Source of the DNA: Bacillota bacterium
GTDB lineage: Bacteria; Bacillota; Clostridia; Oscillospirales; Acutalibacteraceae
Assembly: GCA_029780875.1 (NCBI GenBank)
Contig: JAKOXU010000096.1
Span: 1-37,838 of the forward strand
Reading direction: 5' to 3'
DNA: 37,838 nucleotides
The notes under the pieces are model-generated. The model was not told the DNA's origin, ran no database searches, and worked only from the letters and a program-made list of their open reading frames with translations. This document shows positions 1 to 7,680 of this stretch, piece by piece (within the stretch, counting starts at the first letter, position 1; the number at the start of each line of letters is the position of its first letter). The position numbers and the translations under genes were made by a program.

Positions 1-579
1 TCCCAAGCCGCCTTTTTCCTTGCGGCAGGCTCTTTGGGAGGCGACTGTGTTATAACACACCTAAACCCCGCCTCGAAACAGGGCGACAAAGCCATTGCCG
101 ACATACTCTCCCGCTTTGGCGCCAACATCGCGTGGCAGGGCGACGGTTCCATCCGCGCCACAAGCACCCCATTAAAAGCCATCGACATAGACGCCTCAAA
201 CATTCCCGATTTAGTGCCAATCCTGTCCGTCGTGGCAGCTTTTTCGGAGGGCACCACGACTATTTCCGGCGCCGCCCGCCTTAGAATTAAGGAAAGCGAC
301 AGACTGTCGGCGGTTTGTGACAACCTCACCCGCCTCGGCGTCGAAGTCACGGAAAAGCCCGATGGCCTAATCATTAAAGGCACAAACACAATAAAAAGCG
401 CCTCTCTTGAAGGCTACAACGACCACCGTATAGTCATGTCCATGGCAATTGCCGCCCTGAAAGCCCCCGAGCCGGTACTAATCACCGACTATTACAGCAT
501 CAATAAATCCTATCCCACCTTTTTTGAGGATTTCGGCAAGTTAGGAGGAGAATTTTATGTCATCAATATGGGGAAATAG
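1..579 (+). CDS. aroA: 3-phosphoshikimate 1-carboxyvinyltransferase (EPSP synthase), C-terminal part, truncated by window start
   Basis: Open frame from base 1 (SQAAFFLAAGSLGGDCV...), with ARLRIKESDRL and YNDHRIVMSMAIAAL typical of the EPSP synthase C-terminus; followed by aroC. Confidence 0.95.
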   Translation, partial: SQAAFFLAAGSLGGDCVITHLNPASKQGDKAIADILSRFGANIAWQGDGSIRATSTPLKAIDIDASNIPDLVPILSVVAAFSEGTTTISGAARLRIKESDRLSAVCDNLTRLGVEVTEKPDGLIIKGTNTIKSASLEGYNDHRIVMSMAIAALKAPEPVLITDYYSINKSYPTFFEDFGKLGGEFYVINMGK

Positions 580-1645
580 CCTGAAAATCGCCATTTTCGG
601 GGAAAGCCACGGAAAGGCAATCGGCGTCACCATCGACGGCCTGCCCCCGGGAGAGGAAATAGACATGGAGGAAGTGCTTTTCCAAATGGAAAGGCGCTCC
701 CCCGGCAGGGACAGGATGTCCACCAACCGCAAAGAGAGCGACTCCCCTTCCATTATATCGGGTTTCTATAACGGCAAAACCACCGGCACACCCCTGACAG
801 CCATAATTGAAAACACCGACACCCGCTCTGTGGACTACGAAGACTTAAAAATCCTCCCCCGCCCCTCCCACGCCGACTATACCGGCTTTATCCGATACAA
901 AGGCTTTGCCGACCCCCGTGGCGGCGGTCACTTTTCCGGTCGGCTCACAGCCCCTCTTGTCTTTGCAGGGGCAGTATGCCGCCAAATCCTCAAAAGGCGG
1001 GGCATTGTCATTGGCGCCCATATCTATTCCATAGGTGATATTGCCGACACTCCCTTTGACCCGGTAAACATCGACAAAGAGCCCCTCGAAAACCTTTCCC
1101 GCATGCCCCTCCCCCTCAACGACAGGGAAAAAGAACCCAAAATCCGCGCAGCGATAGAAGCCGCCCGCCTTGACTGCGACAGTTTAGGCGGCATCATAGA
1201 ATGCGCGGCGGTAGGCCTTCCCGCAGGCATCGGCTCCCCAATTTTCGACGGCGTCGAAAACGCCATCTCTTCCCTTGTCTTCGGCATTCCCGCCGTCAAA
1301 GGCGTTGAATTTGGCGCCGGCTTTGCCGCCGCCACAATGAAGGGCAGCCGGTGCAACGACGAATTTATCGTTCAAAAGGGCGAAATCAAAACCAAAACCA
1401 ACAACAGCGGCGGAATCCAAGGGGGCATTACAAACGGCATGCCCATAATATTACGGGTAGCCTTTAAACCCACGGCATCCATCGCCAAGGAACAAAACAC
1501 GGTAAACCTCCACACCCTCGAAGAGGAAAAACTTATCATAAAAGGCCGCCACGACCCCTGCATCGTCCCCCGCGCCGTCCCCGTGGTGGAATCTGCGATA
1601 GCGGTAGCCCTTTGCGACCTTTTAAAGGAGGTAAATGCCCTTTGA
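557..1645 (+). CDS. aroC: chorismate synthase
   Basis: GESHGKAIGVTIDGLPPG, RRSPGRDRMSTNRKE, FADPRGGGHFSGRLTAP, GGIQGGITNGMPI, KGRHDPCIVPRAVPVVESA; SD aggagg upstream; overlaps the aroA end by 23 nt. Confidence 0.97.
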   Translation: MSSIWGNSLKIAIFGESHGKAIGVTIDGLPPGEEIDMEEVLFQMERRSPGRDRMSTNRKESDSPSIISGFYNGKTTGTPLTAIIENTDTRSVDYEDLKILPRPSHADYTGFIRYKGFADPRGGGHFSGRLTAPLVFAGAVCRQILKRRGIVIGAHIYSIGDIADTPFDPVNIDKEPLENLSRMPLPLNDREKEPKIRAAIEAARLDCDSLGGIIECAAVGLPAGIGSPIFDGVENAISSLVFGIPAVKGVEFGAGFAAATMKGSRCNDEFIVQKGEIKTKTNNSGGIQGGITNGMPIILRVAFKPTASIAKEQNTVNLHTLEEEKLIIKGRHDPCIVPRAVPVVESAIAVALCDLLKEVNAL

Positions 1646-2769
1646 AGCTTGACAAAACCCGTAAAAAAATCGATAAAATCGACAACGAAATTCTTTCCCT
1701 ATTTATAGATCGCCTTAACTTATCCCGCGATGTTGCCGAGATTAAGGCAAAGGAAGGCATTCCTATCCTCAACCTTCAGAGGGAATTGGAAATCTTGGAG
1801 CGGCTTGCGTCAAAAAGCGGCGAAAACTCCGACTATGTCCGTCTCCTTTACTCCACTATATTTGACATCAGCCGGTCGCTGCAACATGACATAATCAACG
1901 GCGGCGGGGAAATCTCCGACCTCATTTCCCGATGCGCATCTTCCCTGCCCAAAGAGGCAAAGGTGGCATGCCAAGGCGTTACCTCCTCCTATTCCGACTT
2001 TGCCGCCCGGGCCATGATAGAAAAGGCCCAAGTCAGCTTTTACGACAGCTTTAGCCAAGTTTTTGAGGCGGTAGACAAAGGCCAAGCTGAAATAGGCGTA
2101 GTGCCGGTGGAAAACTCCACCGCCGGCTCGGTAAACGAAGTCTACGATCTTCTCATGAAATACCGCTTTTACATAGTGTCGGCAATCAACCTCCACATAG
2201 ACCACTGCCTGCTTGCAGTGGACGGCGCCGATTTGCGGGACATAAAAAAGGTCTACTCCCACCCCCAAGCCCTTCTCCAATGCTCTAACTTCATATCCGA
2301 AAAGGGATTTGAGCCCATACCTTACTTTAACACCGCCGGCGCCGCCAAAATGGTGGCGGAAAAACAGGACAAAACCATCGCCGCCATCGCTTCCCGCCGC
2401 ACCGGTGAAGAATTCGGCCTTTCCATCCTTGCCGAAAAAATCCAAAACAGCAAGGCCAACAGTACCCGCTTTATAGCGGTCTCCAAAAAGCTGATCATTC
2501 CGGAAAAAGCCGACAAAATCAGCGTCACCTTCACCCTATCCCACACAACGGGATCCCTTTACCGCACCCTTTCCCGCTTTGCCGCAAACGGGCTGAACCT
2601 CACCAAAATAGAGTCAAGGCCTATCGCCGACACAAACTTCGAATACTACTTCTACCTCGACTGCCAAGGCAGCGTCAAAAACGAGAAAACACGGCGGCTG
2701 CTGAATTCCCTGTCAAAAGAGCTCGAATCCTTCTCCTTTTTGGGCAACTACTCCGAAACCCAGCTATAA
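1642..2769 (+). CDS. pheA: bifunctional chorismate mutase / prephenate dehydratase with C-terminal ACT domain
   Basis: N-terminal AroQ-type helix (RKKIDKIDNEILSLFIDRLNLSRDVAEIK), PDT motifs (VVPVENSTAGSVNEV, NSTRFIAVSK), ACT motif (NLTKIESRP). TTG start at 1642 behind aaaggaggt is preferred over ATG 1612, and overlaps the aroC stop. Confidence 0.93.
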   Translation: MKLDKTRKKIDKIDNEILSLFIDRLNLSRDVAEIKAKEGIPILNLQRELEILERLASKSGENSDYVRLLYSTIFDISRSLQHDIINGGGEISDLISRCASSLPKEAKVACQGVTSSYSDFAARAMIEKAQVSFYDSFSQVFEAVDKGQAEIGVVPVENSTAGSVNEVYDLLMKYRFYIVSAINLHIDHCLLAVDGADLRDIKKVYSHPQALLQCSNFISEKGFEPIPYFNTAGAAKMVAEKQDKTIAAIASRRTGEEFGLSILAEKIQNSKANSTRFIAVSKKLIIPEKADKISVTFTLSHTTGSLYRTLSRFAANGLNLTKIESRPIADTNFEYYFYLDCQGSVKNEKTRRLLNSLSKELESFSFLGNYSETQL

Positions 2770-2770
2770 C

Positions 2771-2805
2771 AAAAAGGGCTGTGACAGTATCACAGCCCTT
2801 TTTTT
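2771..2805. terminator. bidirectional intrinsic terminator between pheA and the substrate-binding lipoprotein
   Basis: aaaaagggctgtga-cagta-tcacagcccttttttt: GC stem flanked by A-run and T-run, between convergent genes. Confidence 0.9.
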
Positions 2806-2817
2806 ATTGCTTTTTTA

Positions 2818-3753
2818 TCACTTTGCAGCTTCCGACCCTTCCTCAAAGGCATCGGGATACAGCGCCCTTGCCATCTGCTCTACCGCCTCGGCCATGCGGG
2901 AAGTCTGCCTTTCCAGCAAAACCGGGTCAATTTCAATTACCTTGTTGTTCTTCACCGCCGCCAAGGCTTTATACTTATCATTGTTTTTAATCTTAGAAGC
3001 CAACCCTTTGGGGCAAAAGATAACCTGCGGGTCGGCAAGCTTTAACTCGTCCAAACCAAACTCAAAATCTGCCCCCCCATGGGCCACATTTACGCCCCCC
3101 GCCATTTCAAGCAGCTGCCCTATCAAAGTATCCCCCGTGGCCATATGCCCCTCCGCCGAAGCGATATAGCACACGGTAGCGGGAAGGGTATCGGCATGGG
3201 ACTGAACCTGCACTTTAAGATTCCTGAACTTTGACATGAGCCTGTTGCCCGTCTCAATGCCGTTTTGTTTGCCGGTGACATTTCCGCCCAAAGCGGCGCC
3301 AAGATTCATATATATCTCGGAAAGCCCGTCCACATCGGAAGCACCCTTTACCACCAGCACATCAATGCCCTTGAGCTTTAACTGCTGCAAAGCTTCATCG
3401 GGCAGCTCCTGCTGTGCAATGACAAGGTCGGCCTCCAACTCAATGATCTCCTCGACTTTCGGCATGCCGGCAGTCCCCACCCGAGGCAGGTCCTCCACCT
3501 CCTCGGGCCAGTCGCAGTATTTGGAACAGGCCACAAGCTGTGGCCCGTTACCCAGCTCAAATACAATTTCCGTCAAAGTGGGCGACAGGGAAACAACTTT
3601 CTCAGGCCTCTTTTTTATCACTACACTGTTTACCGTTACGGGATACTCCTCGACAACAGTAGAAGAGCTCTCACTGCCCCCTTTTAAATCGCATCCCGCC
3701 GCAAGCATCAGCGCCATCAAGACGCAAATTGCCCAAAATAACGCTTTTTTCAT
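2818..3753 (-). CDS. ABC transporter substrate-binding lipoprotein, Fe3+-siderophore/cobalamin (BtuF-like) type
   Basis: Lipobox signal MKKALFWAICVLMALMLAAGC; PEKVVSLSPTLTEIVFELG, CDWPEEVEDLPRVGTAGMPKVEEIIELEADLVIA typical of PBP type III. Start set at MKKALFW rather than ORF start 3804. Confidence 0.85.
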   Translation of the reverse strand: MKKALFWAICVLMALMLAAGCDLKGGSESSSTVVEEYPVTVNSVVIKKRPEKVVSLSPTLTEIVFELGNGPQLVACSKYCDWPEEVEDLPRVGTAGMPKVEEIIELEADLVIAQQELPDEALQQLKLKGIDVLVVKGASDVDGLSEIYMNLGAALGGNVTGKQNGIETGNRLMSKFRNLKVQVQSHADTLPATVCYIASAEGHMATGDTLIGQLLEMAGGVNVAHGGADFEFGLDELKLADPQVIFCPKGLASKIKNNDKYKALAAVKNNKVIEIDPVLLERQTSRMAEAVEQMARALYPDAFEEGSEAAK

Positions 3754-3775
3754 CCGCAATCTTCCCTTCAAGGTA

Positions 3776-4093
3776 TTAACGGTGATACTTATAGTATCCA
3801 ACAATATTCATGTGCCTGCCGGTCGTCCTTTCCTCTCCCGACAGCACAAAACCCTCAAGGCTCATCAGCTCCCCCACCTTCACGGCGTCAGCCTTAAAGC
3901 GCAGGGAATCGGCCCCCTCAAAATCCACCACCACTTCGTCGCCGATAATGTTGATCGCCCCGCTCTTGCCCAAAATTATTTCGGTGTCTCCATCTTCCTT
4001 TTGCGTCACATATCGGAGCGCCTTTTTGTCAATACGGGAAAGCACCTGCCGCCGCTCTCTTGCAGACTGGGTACCCTTTTTCCGCCTAAACAT
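3776..4093 (-). CDS. small conserved hypothetical protein
   Basis: ORF whose likely start MFRRKKG overlaps the DUF815 gene stop (ATGTTTAG), suggesting translational coupling. No confident family match by eye. Confidence 0.6.
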   Translation of the reverse strand: MFRRKKGTQSARERRQVLSRIDKKALRYVTQKEDGDTEIILGKSGAINIIGDEVVVDFEGADSLRFKADAVKVGELMSLEGFVLSGEERTTGRHMNIVGYYKYHR

Positions 4094-5327
4094 CCCTATC
4101 ATCCAAACCGTCAAAATATCCCGATTTCAGGGCTATGACATACTGTTTTGCGATCCTCGGGGAACGGCCCCCTTTGAGCAGGGCCCACCGCTCGGCACCC
4201 TTCTCGAGCTTTTCTTTTTCCATTTCCACGCCGTAATCCTTTGCCAACTCATAAACAATGTCAAGATACTGCTTCTTATTCGGCAAAGAAAAGGTCACTG
4301 TAATCCCAAACCGGTCAGACAGGGACAAGGTCTCCTCAATAGTATCCCCCTCGTGGATATCATCTCCCGCCCGGTCGGAAAAGCTTTCCCTTACAAGGTG
4401 CCTGCGGTTAGAAGTGGCGTAAATCAAGGTATTGGAAGGCTTCCCCACAAGCCCCCCTTCCAACACCGCCTTTAAAGATGAAAAGGAATCGTCATTCCCG
4501 GAAAAGGACAAATCATCCACAAACACGATAAAGTAAAGTGGTATTTCGGCCAGCATCTCATTGAGCCTTGCAAGCTCCCCTAAAGACTCTTTAGGCACCT
4601 CAACCATCTTAAGGCCCTTGCCCTTAAACTCATTTAGCACCGCCTTGACAGTGGAAGATTTGCCCGTTCCTCTGTCGCCATAGAGCAGCACATTGTTGGC
4701 TGGCCGCCCCTCCAAAAAAGCAAGGGTATTGTTGACAACCAACTGCCGCTCCATCTCATAGCCTTTAAGGCTGCTAAGCTCCACCACATCCACATGCTTT
4801 ACCGGGCGGATTATACCTTTGCCCCACACAAAAGCATGGTACCGGGCAAAAATCCCAAATCCCTTTTTCTTGTGGTACTCCCGCAAAACATCTATCTTTT
4901 CGCCCCAGTTATCGCAAAGCACTTCCGCCTTGCCGTTTTGCCATATGGGAAGCCTTGCAAAATCCACATCGGGGTTTTCATCAAAAAAGTCAATGGGCCG
5001 CAGCGACGCCATTTCCTCCAAAGCCAAAAGGTCATTTTCCACGGCGTCCAGCACATTTTCGGGCAAAGGAGTATTGGCGCTGGCCGCCCTTGTAAAGGGG
5101 TTGTCGTCGCACAATATTTCGTTTTCAATACACTGCTTTAAATTGTCGCAGTGCCCGGCGGTGCAAAGGGCCGAGAAAAAGCCGCCCCAACACTTCCCAA
5201 AAGTGAAGGGATCCCCTTTTGAAGCCTTTATCAGCTCAAAAAGGGCCGCAGGTACCGGCGCCTTCAATACATTTTTATATATTGAAAGGGCGGAAAGGGA
5301 GAAAACCAATTTTTCCAAATCAGCCAT
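4086..5327 (-). CDS. DUF815 / COG2607-family AAA+ ATPase
   Basis: Walker A LLYGDRGTGKSSTVKAVL; VPKESLGELARLNEML, FIVFVDDLSFSGNDDSFSSLKAVLEGGL, NTLIYATSNRRHLVRESFSDR. Confidence 0.9.
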   Translation of the reverse strand: MADLEKLVFSLSALSIYKNVLKAPVPAALFELIKASKGDPFTFGKCWGGFFSALCTAGHCDNLKQCIENEILCDDNPFTRAASANTPLPENVLDAVENDLLALEEMASLRPIDFFDENPDVDFARLPIWQNGKAEVLCDNWGEKIDVLREYHKKKGFGIFARYHAFVWGKGIIRPVKHVDVVELSSLKGYEMERQLVVNNTLAFLEGRPANNVLLYGDRGTGKSSTVKAVLNEFKGKGLKMVEVPKESLGELARLNEMLAEIPLYFIVFVDDLSFSGNDDSFSSLKAVLEGGLVGKPSNTLIYATSNRRHLVRESFSDRAGDDIHEGDTIEETLSLSDRFGITVTFSLPNKKQYLDIVYELAKDYGVEMEKEKLEKGAERWALLKGGRSPRIAKQYVIALKSGYFDGLDDRDV

Positions 5328-5608
5328 AATTTCACCCGTATGTCGTTTTACCCTATTCTACTTCATCCCCATTACAATGTCAACAAGCCGCGATATTCCC
5401 GCCCCAACCTCAAAGCCCTCCCTTTTTTCAAAAAAGCGCCGCACTAACCCCTAAAAATCATCCGCACAAGCCGCCCTTCCGCAACTTTTCAAAAGTTTTG
5501 CCTTTCAACCCTCTTTTTTTGCTCACAAAACCTCTCCCTCCTTCGGAATTGCGCCCCTGAATTTACAAAATTTATCATAAATAAATTTTAAAAAATATCA
5601 CTTAATTG

Positions 5609-5637
5609 TTGATTTTTAATAAATTTTATTATATAGT
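5609..5637 (+). promoter_or_regulatory. candidate sigma-A promoter of the metallophosphoesterase gene
   Basis: TTGATT (5609-5614), 17-nt spacer, TATAGT (5632-5637), 39 nt before the ATG; SD aaaggagag follows. Confidence 0.5.
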
Positions 5638-5676
5638 ATATTAAGACTCTATATTATAAAGTAAAGGAGAGTTATT

Positions 5677-7518
5677 ATGGTCAAATTTAAAAGCCTACTT
5701 GTGATTGCTCTCGTAATCGCAATGGCCGTGGTTTTAAGCAGTGGCATCTTTTCAAGTGCCGCCTTTGATCCGCAAGCTAACATTTGGCTGCCCCGCGGAA
5801 CACAACCTGCTTTCGGTGAACCCGGCGACACCATTAGGGTAGAGGTAAGAGCAACACAGGCGCTTCCAACAACCGGTTGGACTGCAACCCTTGAAAACGA
5901 TGTGAGATCTTGGAATGCTGAAGTTGTGTCGGTAACCACCGGCAGAGTCAGATGCAACACCGAGGACGGCTACATTTTCCAGGTCAAGGTTCCCGATGAC
6001 ATGCCCATCGAACTTTTCACCCTCGTTCTCAAGAACGGAGACAAAGTATTGGTCTCCGACCGCAGCGTCAGCGTTGTGGAAGACCTTGATGCCAGCTTCT
6101 ACATCATGCAAGTAACTGACGAGCACACAAACCTTGAGCAGGCAAACGCCAACGGCACCACTTCTTCCGGTAAATCCTCTTTTGATCAGAAACTGTGGGT
6201 AAGGCCCACCTTCAACCTCATCAACCCGCGTTTCATTGTCTACACCGGAGACAACACACAGACCTATCACAAAGCTAATAACTGGGTCGGCCTTGCAACC
6301 GCTGAAGTGATGCTCAACAAGTACAGGGAAACTCTCAACGGCTACACTGTTCCGACTGTAGTGTTGCCCGGTAACCACGACATTGGCTGGTCTGACTATG
6401 TCCAGATCAATGAACGCAAGAAGCAGTGGGAGAGCATTATCGGAGCCCGCACATACTCCTTCCGCATGGGCGCCTTCTATGTAAACTGCTGCGAATTTAC
6501 CCTGAACGATTTCTACAACTGGGCTGTTAGCGACTACAATCAGGCTTACAGCGATCCTACTGTTAAATACCGTCTCATGCTTTCCCACTATCTTGAAGGC
6601 TACAACAGCTGGGTAACGGTAGCAAAAGCCGACAAGCCCGCTGATCTCATGATCGTGGGTCACGGCCATCAGACAAAGCTTCACCTCAACGATATTTATC
6701 CCGTTCTCATGCTGGGCGCCAGCCAGGCAAACGGCTTTAGCGGATTCTACAACTTCCAGAAGAGTGGCGAAACTTGGGTTTACAACAGAGTAACCACCCG
6801 CCAAAACGATGTCGACTACTTCAACCTCTACAACGGCAACTATGGCGCCGTTCAGAGAGTCAGGGCCGAATATGAAAAGGCCAACGACGGCACACAGACC
6901 ACCAACTCTGTGGATATTACCAACGAAATCAGGCAGAACTTCTATGACGGCCGCGTACGCTTCATCATGGCAAGAGGCGTTTACGAAGTTACCGGCGGCG
7001 AAATCGTATCCCAGTACGATGCCGGCACCAACAAGACCGTTGTCGATGTCCGCGTAAACATTCAGGCGGCAACCGCTTCCGCTCCCTTCACTACAACCGT
7101 TGAAATCGAGAAGGTAGAGAATTCCGACAACACCTCTTATCCGTTGCCCCAGTACTATGCGGCTCCCATCGACGAAGAGACATCCGAAGATCCTTCCGAA
7201 GATCCTTCCGAAGATCCTTCTGAAGAGCCCTCCGAAGCTCCCTCCGAGGCTCCTTCCGAAGATCCCTCTGAGTCTCCCTCCGAAGCTCCCTCCGAGGCTC
7301 CTTCCGAAGATCCCGGCGAATCTTCAGCGGCTCCTTCTCAGGGCACCAGCGAAGATCCTTCCCAGGCTCCTTCCTCTGTTGCTTCCGGTGACGAATCCTC
7401 CAAGCCCGGCAATGTCAAGACCGGCGACGCCAACTACATCCTCATCGCTTTGTTCGCCCTCACTGCTGCGGCTGCTGTAATCTTCGTCATCAGGCCGAAG
7501 GTTTTCAACAGCAAATAA
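5677..7518 (+). CDS. secreted cell-wall-anchored metallophosphoesterase (calcineurin-like) with PSEx repeat stalk
   Basis: Signal peptide; metallophosphoesterase motifs DxH (VTDEHTN), YTGDN, LPGNHDIGW, MLSHY, VGHGHQT; acidic PSED/PSEA repeats; C-terminal NVKTGDANYILIALFALTAAAAVIFVIRPKVFNSK resembling a sortase sorting signal. Confidence 0.85.
   Translation: MVKFKSLLVIALVIAMAVVLSSGIFSSAAFDPQANIWLPRGTQPAFGEPGDTIRVEVRATQALPTTGWTATLENDVRSWNAEVVSVTTGRVRCNTEDGYIFQVKVPDDMPIELFTLVLKNGDKVLVSDRSVSVVEDLDASFYIMQVTDEHTNLEQANANGTTSSGKSSFDQKLWVRPTFNLINPRFIVYTGDNTQTYHKANNWVGLATAEVMLNKYRETLNGYTVPTVVLPGNHDIGWSDYVQINERKKQWESIIGARTYSFRMGAFYVNCCEFTLNDFYNWAVSDYNQAYSDPTVKYRLMLSHYLEGYNSWVTVAKADKPADLMIVGHGHQTKLHLNDIYPVLMLGASQANGFSGFYNFQKSGETWVYNRVTTRQNDVDYFNLYNGNYGAVQRVRAEYEKANDGTQTTNSVDITNEIRQNFYDGRVRFIMARGVYEVTGGEIVSQYDAGTNKTVVDVRVNIQAATASAPFTTTVEIEKVENSDNTSYPLPQYYAAPIDEETSEDPSEDPSEDPSEEPSEAPSEAPSEDPSESPSEAPSEAPSEDPGESSAAPSQGTSEDPSQAPSSVASGDESSKPGNVKTGDANYILIALFALTAAAAVIFVIRPKVFNSK
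7180..7323 (+). repeat. 12-bp tandem repeat array encoding about 12 tetrapeptides (PSED/PSEA/PSEE/PSES)
   Basis: TSED PSED PSED PSEE PSEA PSEA PSED PSES PSEA PSEA PSED PGES; the PSEA-PSEA-PSED block occurs twice. Confidence 0.9.
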
Positions 7519-7534
7519 ACTAAATTAAACCGAT

Positions 7535-7566
7535 AATCAGGCCGGCAAGTCCGGCCTGATTTTTTT
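7535..7566 (+). terminator. intrinsic terminator after the metallophosphoesterase gene
   Basis: atcaggccgg-caag-tccggcctgat followed by ttttttt. Confidence 0.9.
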
Positions 7567-7576
7567 GCACAATTTC

Positions 7577-7606
7577 AAGGCGCCCCGATTCATCGGGACG
7601 CCTTTT
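7577..7606 (+). terminator. second hairpin, possible backup terminator
   Basis: aaggcgccccgat-tc-atcgggacgcctttt, one mismatch in the stem, short T-run. Confidence 0.5.
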
Positions 7607-7621
7607 CATTAATAAAAAGCA

Positions 7622-7650
7622 TTGACGCCGCCAAAAGAATTGTTTATAAT
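7622..7650 (+). promoter_or_regulatory. sigma-A-type promoter for ilvBNC
   Basis: TTGACG (7622-7627), 17-nt spacer, TATAAT (7645-7650), 30 nt upstream of the GTG start. Confidence 0.8.
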
Positions 7651-7680
7651 GATAAGAATTAAGGAAAAGGAGGAAACAGT

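Noticed and set aside
1810-2445. 211-aa antisense ORF opposite pheA, and similar long antisense ORFs (e.g. 5752-6804, 7912-8448, 16776-17570, 3236-4138)
   Set aside because: They mirror strongly coding genes and lack SD support or recognisable domains; explained by codon bias on the opposite strand.
7180-7323. Short repeats considered as a CRISPR-like array
   Set aside because: 12-bp tandem units without spacers, in frame within a coding sequence.
7157-7480. 107-aa ORF of LPPKLPPRLLPK repeats
   Set aside because: Out-of-frame reading of the PSEx repeat in the phosphoesterase gene; not an independent gene.
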